Shown here: positions 12,595 through 24,923 of the stretch, in pieces
Layout of the letters: each line of letters opens with the position of its first letter
How positions within the stretch are numbered: the stretch's first letter is position 1
DNA from: Phoenix dactylifera
Taxonomy: Eukaryota > Streptophyta > Magnoliopsida > Arecales > Arecaceae
Direction of reading: 5' to 3'
Assembly: GCF_009389715.1 (NCBI RefSeq)
Contig: NC_052401.1
Location: 620,001 to 684,000, forward strand
DNA length: 64,000 nucleotides
Notes under the pieces: generated by a model
What the model was told of the DNA's origin: nothing
What the model saw: the letters and a program-made list of their open reading frames with translations, nothing else
The model's database searches: none
Program-made: the position numbers and the translations under genes

Positions 12595-15500
12595 ATGGCA
12601 CGGCGAGGTGGTCGTGGAGCTTCCAATGCCTCCGGTCGCGGGGCCTCTCGCGCCTCCGGCCGGGAGGCCGCTGCGTCTCCAACACATTCTCAGCAACACT
12701 CCACCGTTCCACCCCCCATTCAGATGGTCGAAGCCGCTCAGTTCGACCAGTTAGCCCAGCAGGTTCGCACCCTCGCGGAGGCAGTGCAGAACCTGCAGGG
12801 TGTGATGTCTCGGGCGCCGCAGCGGGCCCAGGAGCCGCTGCTCCCCGAGCGCTCACCTGTCCTCCTCAACCCGCGCTCCTTCCTCTCCCATGGGGAGGAG
12901 CGCCGGCGCGAGGAAGATTCTCGAGCACGGTCCATTCTGCCGGGACCTTCCCATCGGAGCTGCGCGGGGTACGAGAGGCGGGCCCGGGCGCGTTCCCAGA
13001 CCCCCCAGTCCTCAAGGAACCCGCGCTCCAGTCGGTCCCCCTCTCGGTGCACCTTGTCTCCCACCCATCGGTCGCGCTCCCTGGACCGGCGGGTGGACGA
13101 TCTCCACCGACAACTCCAGGTCCTGAAGGGCCACTCCAAAGATCCCTTCACCGACTTGGAGATCTCCTCCCAGCCGGCGCTTGCCTCGAGGATCCTGCGG
13201 ACCCCGAATCCGCCGGGGTTTAAAATGCCGGCGATTGAGCCCTATGACGGGGCGGCGGACCCGCGGGATCACGTCGAGAGTTTCAGGACCCTTATGCTCC
13301 TCCACGGAGCGTCAGATCCTCTCCTCTGCAAGGCCTTCCCGGCGACCCTCCGTGGCCCGGCAAGGGCGTGGTTCGCCGGCTTGGAGGCTAACTCAATCCA
13401 GTCCTTCGACCAGTTTACTCGCCTCTTCATCACCCATTTCGCCGTCAGTAGCCGGCGGCGACTGGTCTCCGACTCCCTCTTTGATGTCCGGCAAAACGAG
13501 GGAGAAAGCTTGCGGGATTATCTTACCCGCTTCAACAAGGCTACGCTGGAAGTCCGGAACCTGAGCCAGGAAGTGGCTCTTTCAGCCCTGAAGCGTGGCT
13601 TCCGAAAGGGCAGACTCACCTTCTCCCTGGACAAACGCCTGCCGCGGAGCTTCCCGGAGCTGTTGTCCCGGGCGAACCAGTATGCGGACGCCGAGGAGGC
13701 GGCCGCCCACCGGAGCAAGGAGGCCGCCGAGATCCCTCCAAAGCTCGGGAAGAAAAGGCGAAAAGAGGCACGCCAGAGGAGGAGCCCGACGCCTCAACGT
13801 CGGCGCAGGAGCCTGTCGCCGGCGAGGAACCACGGCGCCCTACGCCCTCGTTCTCCGCCCCGACATTTCAACCGGTACACTCCTCTCCTGACTCCCCGGG
13901 CCCAGATCCTCATGGAAATCAAGGGGCGGGAGGACCTCCCGGTCCCGAGACAGATGAAGAAGATTCCTGGGAGGAGGCCCTCTCGGGCGTACTGTGAGTA
14001 CCACCGGGACCACGGCCACGACACCGAAGACTGCTTCCAGCTTCGGGACGAGATCGAGGCTCTCATCCGCCGAGGGCGTCTCGGTCGATATGTGAACGAC
14101 CGACGTCCCCCCGCAGACCCGCGTCCGGCCGATCCGGCCCCTCAGGAGCCTCGGGAGCAGAATCGACCCGTCGCGGGCGTGATCCACACTATCACTGGGG
14201 GCTGCCCCCGGCCCGAGAGGAACGCAGGGGGCTCGACTGAAGCGTCAGGGGCAGCCGTCGCAAAGAGGCAGAGGGTCGGTAATGTAATCACTTTTTGTGA
14301 TGAAGATGTAAAGGGGGTTCAGACCCCCCACGATGACGCCATGGTGATCTCCCTCACTATGGCAAACTATGATGTAAGGCGTGTTCTTGTGGATAGTGGA
14401 AGCTCAGCTGATATTTTGTTTTACGAGGCCTTCCAAAAGATGAGCTTGTCCAGACAATTGTTGCACAAAACATCCACCCCCCTCATAGGATTCACTGGTG
14501 ACGCTATCTCGGCCGAAGGTGTCGTTGAGCTGCCTGTGACTGCGGGCGTTGCACCCGCAGAAGCCACGGTGCGGCTCGGGTTCTTGGTCGTCCGTGTTCC
14601 CTCGGCCTACAACGCTATCCTCGGACGACCCGGACTGAACGCCCTTCGCGCGGTGGTCTCTACGTACCACTTGCTCATGCGGTTCCCCACGGCGGCCGGG
14701 ATTGGAGAGGTTCGAGGTGACCAACCGACCGCAAGGCAATGTTTCCTAGCAACTCTCAAAGGGAAGAAGCCCGTAGAAGCCTTAAGCGTCGAGTCCCTCG
14801 ACGCCAGAGACGAGGTGGCCTTGCGGCACGGGGAGCCGGCCGAGGATGTGATCGAAGTTCCCCTCGAGGAAGGTCGCCCGGACAGGACGATTCGGGTCGG
14901 CGCCAATCTCGACCTGGGAGCTCGGACCCGGTTGGTGGAATTCCTCCGAGCCAATGTCGATGTGTTTGCCTGGTCGGTGGCCGATGTACCTGGGATCGAC
15001 CCGGAGGTCATTTCTCACGCCCTCAACGTCGACCCGACCCACCGACCGGTAAAACAGAAGAAGAGACACTGTGCCCCGGATCGGATCCGAGTGGTCGACC
15101 AGGAGGTAGACAAACTCTTGGAGGCAGGATTCATAAGGGAGGTCAGCTACCCCGAATGGCTGGCAAATGTCGTACTTGTCCGGAAGGCGAGCGGAAAGTG
15201 GAGGATGTGCGTCGACTACACCGACCTGAACAAGGCATGCCCCAAGGACAGCTTTCCGCTTCCGCGGATAGACCAACTGGTCGACGCGACTTCCGGATAT
15301 CAGCTGCTGTCTTTCATGGACGCCTTCTCCGGCTACAACCAGATAATGATGGCTCCACAGGACGAGGAGAAAACTGCCTTTATAACAGACCGGGGGCTGT
15401 ACTGTTACAAGGTAATGCCCTTCGGTCTGAAGAATGCTGGCGCCACTTACCAGCGCCTCGTCAACAAAATCTTCAAAGAGCAAATCGGCCGGAACATGGA

Positions 15501-18030
15501 GGTGTACGTGGACGATATGCTGGTGAAGAGCCGCCATGCAGACCAGCACATCGCGGATCTGGAGGAGACTTTCGCCACCTTGCGGAAGTTTCACATGAAG
15601 CTGAACCCAGCGAAGTGCGCCTTTGGCGCTTCGGCCGGGAGGTTCCTCGGTTTCATTGTCAACCAGCGGGGGATCGAAGCCAACCCGGACAAAATCAAGG
15701 CCATCCAAGATATGTCCCCTCCGACCAAAGTGAAGGAGGTTCAGGAGCTCGCTGGGAGGGTCGCCGCGCTCGGACGATTTGTGGCAAAATCGGCCGAACG
15801 CTGCCAACCTTTCTTCAAGGTGTTGAAACGCCCGAAAGACTTCCTCTGGACGGCCGAATGTCAAGCAGCATTCGACCAGCTCAAGGAATACTTGGCGTCT
15901 CCTCCCCTGCTGTCCAAGCCGCAAGAAGGGGAGATGCTCTACCTCTATCTGGCGGTCTCCCCAACCGCAGTCAGTGCGGTACTGGTTCGGGAAGAGGCAA
16001 AGCTCCAGAAGCCTATGTACTACATCAGCCGGGTCCTACGGGATGCCGAGACGCGGTATACGAAGGCTGAAAAGATCGCCTTCGCGCTGCTGACCGCGAC
16101 CAGGAGGCTTCGCCCCTATTTCCAGGCCCATTCTGTCACCCTCTTGACCGATCAACCGCTGCGGCAGATCCTCAGCAATCCAGAGAATGCGGGACGGCTG
16201 GTGAAGTGGGCAATAGAACTTGGTGAGTTCGACATCCGCTACCAGCCCCGACCCGCCATCAAGGCCCAGGCGCTCGCGGATTTCCTCGCTGAGTGCACGG
16301 TGCAGGAGGCGGAACCTAGGTCGCCGGAAACACCCAGCCTCGACCTTCCGATTTGGACGCTTCACATCGATGGGTCGTCGAACCCCGAAGGTGGAGGGGC
16401 CGGGCTGGTCCTTACCAGTCCAGATGGAGTGATAGCCGAGTATGCCTTGAGGTTCGGATTTCCAGTGACCAACAACGAGGCGGAGTACGAGGCCCTAGTC
16501 ACGGGACTCAAACTCACCAAGGAGCTCGGCATCCGGCGCCTGAAGGTCTCACCGACTCCCAGCTGGTGGTCGGGCAGGTCCGTGGGGAGTTCGAAGCCCG
16601 GAACCCGACCATGCAGAATTACGTCCGGAAGGTGCAAGCACTCATTCCCGACCTCGGCAGTGTCGACATCCAGCAGGTCCCAAGAAGTGAAAATGCCAGG
16701 GCCGACAGGTTGTCCCGCTTAGTGAGCGCAGACGCGCACAACTTGTCGAGGGCGATCTACCTGGAGACCCTGGATGCCCCGAGCATCGGCGAGGCTGGAG
16801 CGGTGACGGCGATTGATCCGGAGCCGTCTTGGATGGACCCGCTTGTCGCCTACCTCGCCGAAGGGATCCTTCCTGAAGACGAAGATCAAGCTCGGCGACT
16901 TGTTATGAAGTCCGCCCACTACGTACTCTATGAAGGGAGGCTGTATCGGACCTCGTTCACCGCCCCCCTCTTAAAGTGCCTCCGCCCCTCGGAAGCGACC
17001 TACGTCCTCGGCGAAGTCCACGAAGGCGTTTGCGGATCACACTTGGGGGCTAGGTCCTTGGCGCACAAGATCATGAGGCAAGGCTATTATTGGCCTACCT
17101 TGTTGGAGGACTCAAAGGATCATGTACGGAAATGCGACGCCTGCCAGCGCCATGCCAACGTCCAGAGAGTCCCTTCTGTCCCCTTGGCACCAATCACTGC
17201 ACCCTGGCCCTTCGCCCAGTGGGGAATGGATATCCTCGGACCATTCCCCGTCGCTTCAGCTCAGCGGAAATTTTTGATTGTTGCAATCGACTACTTCACC
17301 AAGTGGGTGGAGGCAGAGCCGCTGGCCACTATCACGGAGGCGCAAGTCCGGAAGTTCGTGAAGAAGAACATCATTGTCCGATTTGGGATACCTCGGGTCC
17401 TCATCTCGGATAATGGTCGACAGTTCGACAACAAGCATTTCCGTGACTTCTGCGAGGAGTTTGGGATCGAGCATCGGTTCACATCTGTGTCGCATCCCCA
17501 AACCAACGGCGAGGCCGAGGTCACAAATCGGACAATCCTCCAAGGAATCAAAGCGCGAATCGGTCGGACGGGGGCAAGCTTGGGTCGAAGAACTCGAGAA
17601 TGTCCTTTGGGCGTATCGGACCACGCATCGGACCCCTACCGGGGAGACGCCTTTCAGCCTAACCTATGGCACGGAAGCCGTTGTCCCCGTGGAGCTCGGA
17701 CTCCCCTCACCTCGGGTGGCCGCGCACCGACCCGAGGCCAATTCGGAGCAACTCCGAGGGAACCTGGATCTCTTGGAAGAAGCAAGGGAAATGGCGCAGG
17801 TTCGGATGGCGATGTATCAACGGAGGGTGGCCCGATATTACAACTCCAAGGTCCGACCGAAGCTTTTCAGAATCGGAGATCTGGTGCTAAGGCGAGCTAA
17901 AGCATCTCAACCTGCGGAAGGTGGGAAGCTAGCGCCAAATTGGGAAGGCCCGTATAGGGTTCGCTGGGTAAACCGACCTGGCTCCTACCAGTTGGAGGCC
18001 CTAGATGGTCGAGAAATTCCAAGGAGCTGA
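12595..18030 (+). pseudogene. Gypsy (Tat) gag-pol region, fossil
   Basis: Domains, approximate positions: gag (ADPRDHVESFRTL, FRKGRL) 13200-13700; CCHC-like CEYHRDHGHDTEDC near 14000; aspartic protease VLVDSGSSADIL near 14385; reverse transcriptase with YVDDMLVKS near 15510; Ty3 RNase H 15900-16290; archaeal-type RNase H with HIDGSSNPEGGGAG from about 16360; integrase zinc motif HLGARSLAHKI...CDACQRH 17040-17150 and catalytic core with MDILGPFP, DYFTKW, SDNGRQFDN and NGEAEVTNR 17225-17540. The region is much more GC-rich than the host DNA on either side. It is near full length but broken in about two places, so it is a fossil. Confidence 0.9.
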
Positions 18031-19216
18031 AATTCCGCTAACCTGCGGATGTATTACCAGTAGAACGACAATGCCAGAAAGACAGTTCAAAAATGTATAA
18101 CACTTTTCATTTCAATAATTTCTGGTTACAATGGCGTGCTCGTGTGATTACAAGGAATTCCCAGAGGGGAATTAGGGTGTAAAGAAAGTAAAGAAGAGGT
18201 GGAGACTCCGAGGAGCTGAAGATCTGGGATCCCGAAACCTCCATCCGAAGCGGCTGCAATCCCGCCGGGAGTGGGTGCTTCCAACCGGAGGCGCCATCGG
18301 CGTCTCACGAAGAAGACGAAGAGCCGGCGCGGATGAAGAAGAACTGGACGAAGGAGAAGTCCACACTGCTCCTACCCAGAGGCGCCATCCACGCCTCACG
18401 AAAAAGACGAGGAGCCGCCGCAGACGAAGCTCCCGCTGCCTCCAGGGGAACGCCACCTCCAAGGGATATTCCGGTCCTCCCCAGTGTTAGGAGAGAGAAG
18501 GAATACAAGGGAGAAGAGCATATGGAGGCGCGGTCCCGGATCAAGCGCCTGGTGCGGAGCTCAATCGGGAGGCCGAACTTCAAGGAGGGGAGACGTGATC
18601 CCGGGATGAAACGCCTAGAGCGGAGTTCCGCCGGGGAGAACCTCCTTGTTGATCCCAGATGAAACGGCTAGTTGGCGGAAGTCGCGAAGGGCGCGCCTCC
18701 CGTTCCTTCGGTAGGGGTCTCTCAACCATGCGCCGGAGAGGAGGCCCACGATCCATGGCAACCTGAACAGCTCCGGCTTGGCAGGCTCCATCGCACCTGC
18801 ACCTATATTTATAGCCAAACTGCGGCCCCCCGGTCGTTCCGCTGCGGGTGGCTCCAATAAATGCGGGCGCATTGAATCCGGAGCCGATCCGGCTCTCGAG
18901 GCGTATCTTCCCGCGATTTCCTAAGCGTTATTCTCCTTAATCGCATTCTTTGTGCAGGACACTCCGGGTGGCCTGTACCCCTAGGTCCACATATCTCCGC
19001 TCGCGCCCAGGCCGCATCCGCCTCGAAGAACGCGCGTATCGCGGCCGCTTAACTGACACTCCTCGCAAGCAGCAACTGGCGATCCGATTTCCCAGGTAAC
19101 CCCTCAATTAGCATTTAATGCCCATCTGGTGTTCCCCAGGCGACGCTTGGAGAGGAGGAGAAACACGATCGCAGCTGGCCACGGAGAAATCCCGTCGGGC
19201 GGCAAGCGACAGGCGC
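18031..19216. other. Gypsy spacer between integrase and tandem array
   Basis: GC-rich non-coding DNA of the element. It has two diverged units of about 95 bp near 18280-18440, each with a ggcgccatc...ctcacga core. No protein domain is recognised on either strand. Confidence 0.6.
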
Positions 19217-20580
19217 ACGACCAGCGAACGGAATTTTCCGAGGCTCGGCCCTCGGATGCCAGGCTAACCCGATGATCATCCCGGGAGCAGACTAGCCTGA
19301 AGCCCCGACCGGTCGCCTCGGCTTGCGCCAGCCATGGCCGACCAACGAGCGGGAATTTCCCGAGGCTCGGCCCTCGGATGCCAGGCTAACCCGATGATCA
19401 TCCCGGGAGCAGACTAGCCTGAAGCCCCGACCGGTCGCCTCGGCTTGCGCCAGCCTTGGCCGACCAACGAGCGGAATTTCCTAAGGCCTGACAACCCTCA
19501 GATGCCAGGCTAACCCGATGATCATCCCGGGAGCAGACTAGCCTGAAGCCCCGACCGGTCGCCTCGGCTTGCGCCAGCCTTGGCCAACCAACGAGCGGAA
19601 TTTTTCGAGGCTCGGCCCTCGGATGCCAGGCTAACCCGATGATCATCCCGGGAGCAGACTAGCCTGAAGCCCCGACCGGTCGCCTCGGCTTGCGCCAGCC
19701 TTGGCCGACCAACGAGCGGAATTTCCCAAGGCTCGGCCCTCGGATGCCAGGCTAACCCGATGATCATCCCGGGAGCAGACTAGCCCTGAAGCCCCGACCG
19801 GTCGCCTCGGCTTGCGCCAGCCTTGGCCGACCAACGAGCGGAATCTCCCGAGGCACGGCCCTCGGATGCCAGGCTAACCCGATGATCATCCCGGGAGCAG
19901 ACTAGCCTGAAGCCCCGACCGGTCGCCTCGGCTTGCGCCAGCCTTGGCCGACCAACGAGCGGAATCTCCCGAGGGCACGGCCCTCGGATGCCAGGCTAAC
20001 CCGATGATCATCCCGGGAGCAGACTAGCCTGAAGCCCCGACCGGTCGCCTCGGCTTGCGCCAGCCTTGGCCGACCAACGAGCGGAAATCTCCCGAGGCAC
20101 GGCCCTCGGATGCCAGGCTAACCCGATGATCATCCCGGGAGCAGACTAGCCTGAAGCCCCGACCGGTCGGCCTCAGCTTGCCGCCAGCCTTGGCCGACCA
20201 ACGAGCGGAATCTCCCGAGGCACGGCCCTCGGATGCCAGGCTAACCCGATGATCATCCCGGGAGCAGACTAGCCTGAAGTCCCGACCGGTCGCCTCGGCT
20301 TGCGCCAGCCTTGGTCGACCAACGAGCGGAATTTCCTGAGGCCTGACAACCCTTAGATGCCAGGCTAACCCGATGATCATCCCGGGAGCAGACTAGCCTG
20401 AAGCCCCGACCGGTCGCCTCGGCTTGCGCCAGCCTTGGCCGACCAACGAGCGGAATCTCCCGAGGCTCGGCCCTCGGATGCCAGGCTAACCCGATGATCA
20501 TCCCGGGAGCAGACTAGCCTGAAGCCCCGACCGGTCGCCTCGGCTTGCGCCAGCCTTGGCCGACCAACGAGCGGAATTTC
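19217..20580. repeat. 122-bp tandem array, 11 units
   Basis: The word gatgatcatcccggg recurs at 19271, 19393, 19517, 19638, 19759, 19881, 20003, 20125, 20248, 20372 and 20493, a spacing of 121-124 bp. Units are very similar and differ mainly in a short block after gagcggaat. Reading frames through it on the minus strand are by-products of the repeat. Confidence 0.97.
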
Positions 20581-20810
20581 CTGAGGCCTAACCCTCGGAT
20601 GCCTGGCTTAGCGCCGGAAGAAGTTCCTGAGGCCTAACCCTCGGATACCTGGCTTAGCGCCGGAAGATGTTCCTGAGGCCTAACCCTCGGATGCCTGGCT
20701 TAGCGCCGGAAGAAGTTCCTGAGGCCTAACCCTCGGAGGCCTGGCTTAGCGCCGGAAGAAATTTCCTGAGGCCTAACCCTCAGATACCTGGCCTAGCGCC
20801 AGAAGAATTT
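20579..20810. repeat. 46-bp tandem array, five units
   Basis: The word ctgaggcctaaccctcgg starts at 20581, 20627, 20673, 20719 and, with one change, 20766. The unit resembles part of the 122-bp unit (gaggcctgacaaccct), so it probably arose from it. Confidence 0.93.
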
Positions 20811-20959
20811 CAAGAGTCGGGAGTCAGCGAGACGCTACCAAGAGTTAAAAAGAAGAAGGACGAAAGTGAAATGAAGAAACTCTATTTGCATTAACTTTCA
20901 TTGTTTCAGGGCCGAGACCCATACAACTTGGCAAAACGCCAAACACACAAAGAAAAGAA

Positions 20960-22742
20960 CGAAAATACAGAAGGTCAGCTTGGAGGAACCCCCGGGTCGG
21001 GAACGCCGGCCACGTCCGCAGGGGGTAGGGAGACGGTTGGAGAAGCAACAGGCAATGGCGTCGGAGGGGAGTCGAGAAGGGAGATCCCACTGAGGTCAAT
21101 TTCGGGGTACTTAGCCGACACCCTTGCCAGGCCTTCCTCGAAGCCTAAGACAAAGGAGTCGGACCCCGCGTCCGACATGTCACGGACGAACTCGTCAGAC
21201 TGACGATAGGCCTGTACCGCCTCCGACATATCACGGGTGAACTCGGCGGACTGACGATAAGCCTGTACCGCCTGACGCCCGATCTCCGCACTCTTCTCGG
21301 CCAGCGCCGCCTCTGCCCGCTCCATAATCTGAGCCTTCGCCTCCAAGACCTTCGCCACAATCCGGTCGTCCGCCTCGGAGGAGATCCTCAGCAGATCAGC
21401 CTGAGCCTCCTTGTGCTTCGCCTCGGCAGCAATGCGAGCAGCCTCAGCCTCCTCCAGGCGCGACTGAAGCTCCTGGTCGTTCGCGCGGGACTTCTCCAAG
21501 GCCGACTCCAATTCGCCCAGCTTGGCTTCAAGAGACCGGGTTCGGTTGCGGGCGTTGTCGGCTGACCGCTGGGCCTTCTCCCACCTCTCCCGGTAGTCGG
21601 CAGCCTTCCGGGACTGCTTCTCGGCCCGCTCCTCCGCCTTCTTGATCTCGCCCTCGAGACCCGAGGCAACCTTGAGTTTGCTCCTGAGCCTCCAACAGTT
21701 GCTTCTCGAGGGTGACGAAGCCGAGTGCCCGCTCTTCGGCCACCCGGAGCCTCATCTCGAGGTCCCTGGTCGTCCTCCCGCCGCAGCCTGACCTCCCTCC
21801 TCTACTGCCTTCAGTTGGCTCTCGGCCCTCGCCAGAAGCCTCGCCTGTTCCTCGTAGCACTCCTCCAGGCGGATCATGTACTGGGCGAGCTAAGAGATAG
21901 GAAAAACGGGGGCGTCAGGCGGGGACCAACAGAGCCTATAAATGATAAAAGCGACCGAAAGAACACTCACCGACATGAGACAGACGCAGCTGGCAGCCCC
22001 AACGTCAGGACCCTCATCTCCCGGACCTGCCTGCGGTCCTTCTCCAGCAGTACCGTCTCGATGAGGTTTCGGGCGCCGGCGAAAGTGAAGGCCGACCCCG
22101 ACTTCTCTCCGGAGTCGGACGGTGGTTCTGCAGCCTTACCCTTACCCCATCGCATGGGGAAGAGTCATGCTGACCATGCTCGGGGCGGGGACCGCCCCTG
22201 GAATTGACAGGGTCCCGCTCGGCCGGGGCCTCGGCGCGTCCCTCCTCGTATCATCCGGAGCCGACCGAGTCGAAGGCTGGGCTGGGGACCGATCACGTCC
22301 GACCCGTCCATCTCTGGGCACGCCCGGGTGATGCCTTCGGAGAAACGGTAGTCTCGGCATCGGAGGGCTGATACAGCGTCAACTCCCGGTCCGCGCTCCG
22401 CGGCGTCCCCTGATCGGTGGGTCCGGACCCGTCTGTCGGAGTCGGAGTCGCCTGCCGGCGGGACTTCTTCGCCGGTGGGGGCCCCGCTCGGAGGAGCTCG
22501 TTTCTTCCTCCGGACTGCTTCCAGTAGAGACGTCCTACCAACAGCCGTTGCCTTGTCCGACTGCATGACGTCGTCGATCTCTGCAAAAAGGACGAGGTGG
22601 TCGGAGGTTGAGAAACTGAAGGAAGAACGAGACGAAGAGGAGAAAAGAGCTAAAAAGGAATGGTGGCGGGCTCACGGTCAGTGGGGACCGAGCTCAGACC
22701 AACGTTCACCAAGGTAATCCTCGGAAATAAGGCAAGCCACCG
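20960..22742 (-). pseudogene. Antisense ORF (aORF) of the Tat element, fossil
   Basis: A minus-strand coding region downstream of integrase. Its C-terminal part is a charged coiled coil (ELQSRLEEAEAARIAAEAKH) ending in a Pro-rich tail; the middle and N-terminal parts are Arg/Ser/Pro-rich. Position and orientation match the aORF of Tat elements, whose function is unknown. It is broken in several places and its 5' part runs into the gap. Confidence 0.65.
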
Positions 22743-22842
22743 NNNNNNNNNNNNNNNNNNNNNNNNNNNNNNNNNNNNNNNNNNNNNNNNNNNNNNNNNN
22801 NNNNNNNNNNNNNNNNNNNNNNNNNNNNNNNNNNNNNNNNNN
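22743..22842. other. Assembly gap, 100 N
   Basis: Exactly 100 N, the usual placeholder for a gap of unknown size. The left side is gypsy DNA. The right side starts at acattactgggagcgag, the same word that opens the later duplication copies at 34651 and 54791. Confidence 0.99.
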
Positions 22843-23049
22843 ACATTACTGGGAGCGAGAGAGGAGAAGCCACAGCTTTGTGAGTGCTACCATCCTTGTT
22901 ATTCTTTGGTTGAATAGTACCAGTTTTTATTTTACCTTTTGTTTTTGTTTTCTATTATCTTTAAACTCAAGCAATTATACATCAATTCAGCAACACCATC
23001 ACCCTCCTATTTTCTCGAGATCAATTTTAATAGGACCGTGATGAAAAGA

Positions 23050-23285
23050 AGGTGCCATTTTGGATGCTATTTATACATGAAGAGTTTCACAGATTTATTT
23101 CGAGCAAGACTCTATAACAATTATTAGATATCTTTCTGATCCACTTCTCACCAACAAAGACTTTATCCACTGGATTGTTGGCGATGGGCAATTCACTGCT
23201 ATCAATCAAGATTTCACATATTTATAGAAAAGCTAATAATGCAGTTGATAGGATGGCATCTTATGTGGCAAATTAAATGGAATCT
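23050..23285 (+). mobile_element. LINE RNase H relic, module copy 1
   Basis: The translation contains EDSITIIRYLSDPLL and HIYRKANNAVDRMASYVAN, the C-terminal RNase H-like domain found at the end of plant LINE polyproteins. Stops and a loss of about 130 bp relative to copies 2 and 3 show long decay. Confidence 0.65.
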
Positions 23286-24032
23286 ACATTATAGATTTCT
23301 TCAGTAAATCTTCCTATTCAGTTTTGCAATATTTTATTTTCTAATTTTCATGAATGTATTTATGCTCAATTAATTTAAATCATTCGATTACCAAAAAAAG
23401 TGGTCGACTAATCAACCAGTGAGACTAAATTTTGTTCTATGGTGTGTATAAATATCCAAAATTTCTTCGGCGAATAACCGGCGTGAGACTAAATACATAT
23501 CCGCATGGATTCTCACAGTACCTCATCATAAAAGAAAAGAGGTCTCCTCTATATCACTTAGAGTTGTGTTTGAATCAATTCTAGAATGCTTGGTTATACT
23601 TGCCTTTCAAAGCAAGCCCTGCCTTCGGGTGCCAAAGTTTGCTACTCAAGATATTTAACCTTTGGACATATAATTAACACGAACTATTACATGTATGATG
23701 ACTCCTTTGAATTCCCAAACGGCCTTATTCCACCATGTAATGATTTCACCCAAGAAAATAATAATAAAAAAAGACAAGGTAGGACTATGCATATTCAACT
23801 TATGCATCTATTTCCATGCGCGTATATGTACCGACAGAATATTAATTTTGTTCTACCACTTGGATAACTTTATAAGGTGGTAACATCAATGTGATGCACC
23901 AAACATGATCATTAGAACATTTTATCATGTGTATGATCCTAAAGTAATAAAAATGCCGTAAGGGAGGGTGGGGAGGCTGCTCCCAAACATTCTCAACCGT
24001 CCAATTCTCTCTCTCTCTCTCTCTCTGATTTC
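23286..24032. other. Non-coding DNA, module copy 1
   Basis: No gene is seen. 23425-23515 carries a short repeat (tataaatatccaaaatttc...gtgagactaaatacatatcc...tctcacagt). A diverged relative lies at 34420-34495 and 54560-54635 (aactaaacacatgccc...ctccca). A (CT)n tract is at about 24006-24026. Confidence 0.5.
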
Positions 24033-24042
24033 ATCGTGCTGC

Positions 24043-24310
24043 TTTTTTTTTTTTTTTTTGCGCATCGGCAGCTCATACTGCTCTAACATGAGCACAACCT
24101 GCTACATCAGAAGCAAAAAGTCTACACAAAGAAAAGGAATGAGAATTGCTGAGTCCAAAAAAACTCTCCCGAGTGGTGAGCAGCAAACGAGGCCATCCAG
24201 TCAGCAGCTTGGTTCGCCCCTCGAAGGACATGCCTGACCTGGATGGCCTGATACTCCCGTAACATCCGTCGCATGTCGCACAGAAGCGAGTGCTCCACCT
24301 CCTCCTGCTA
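24043..24310 (-). mobile_element. 5'-truncated LINE insertion, private to copy 1
   Basis: A 268-bp insertion in minus orientation. A 17-T run at 24043-24059 is its poly(A) tail. The minus strand encodes IQVRHVLRGANQAADWMASF and AAHHSGEFFW, a LINE-type RNase H C-terminus, then a 3' UTR. It is flanked by the 10-bp target duplication atcgtgctgc at 24033-24042 and 24311-24320. Copies 2 and 3 have the site once and empty. Confidence 0.9.
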
Positions 24311-24320
24311 TCGTGCTGCT

Positions 24321-24860
24321 TTTCAAAGTTCTTTCGTGAACACGCTCTTCCTCATTTAAGCAAAAGTCAAGAGAAGAATTCCCCGCACGAGAGACCTTCA
24401 AAGCGGGGTAGTTAAGCAAAGTTATATATAAATTCTAGTCACTCTATTAAACCAACGAGAAGATCGTGGCGATAGAGGATGGCCACATTATAATATTTAA
24501 TATCATACATATTATAATAGATGAATTTGTGCATGATTCTGATAATTAGTAGAATACTAGCATTGACGAGAGTCCACGATGTAGGTTTCTTTACTCCCGG
24601 TGAATTAATTGTATCCCGTTGTCCCCGTTTAGCAGACTTGAGACCTCTGAATGGAATAAATAAAGGCAACGGTGTTTCCAAGAGCTAACTCCAGCATTGT
24701 TTGAGAGCATTAGACCAGGAGCCTATATTTAAAAGAAAACAGCAAGTTCCAGTGAATCCAATCCCTGTCACATAAGCCTACACAAGGTGAGCCAATTTGT
24801 TTGTGTCCCGAATTTACTACACTTATTATTGCACTTCATTTGTCTTTGCCACCATCGTTT
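24321..24860. other. DIR-1 upstream region, copy 1
   Basis: AT-rich flank, clearly more diverged from copies 2 and 3 than the gene itself, with several indels. Copy 1 lacks the segment equivalent to about 43200-43500. No gene is seen. Confidence 0.5.
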
Positions 24861-24865
24861 TCCTC

Positions 24866-24875
24866 TATAAATATA
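24866..24875 (+). promoter_or_regulatory. TATA box of DIR-1, copy 1
   Basis: TATAAATATA, 58 bp before the original ATG at 24924. Conserved in all three modules. Confidence 0.65.
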
Positions 24876-24923
24876 GCTTCCATCTTAGCTTAATTCCATG
24901 CCCTCCACGCGTTGGCAGAAAAA

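Larger units (their letters stand above)
11877..22742 (+). mobile_element. Ty3/gypsy LTR retrotransposon, Tat-type, cut by gap
   Basis: A fossil gypsy element at least 10.9 kb long. In order: 5' LTR, a PBS-like site, gag, protease, reverse transcriptase, RNase H, a second archaeal-type RNase H, integrase, a long spacer with tandem arrays, and an antisense ORF. The extra RNase H between RNase H and integrase plus an antisense ORF before the 3' LTR are hallmarks of the Tat lineage. No second LTR is visible before the N gap, so the element is either truncated or continues in the gap. The coding part is broken, with about two breaks in gag-pol and several in the antisense ORF. Age cannot be read without an LTR pair. 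Confidence 0.88.

Noticed and set aside
14782-15924. A 380-codon minus-strand frame across the gypsy reverse transcriptase region
   Set aside because: A shadow of the plus-strand coding region in GC-rich DNA; no domain of its own.
19217-20580. Regular array considered as a CRISPR-like structure
   Set aside because: Units of 122 bp are repeated throughout with no unique spacers, inside a plant retroelement.
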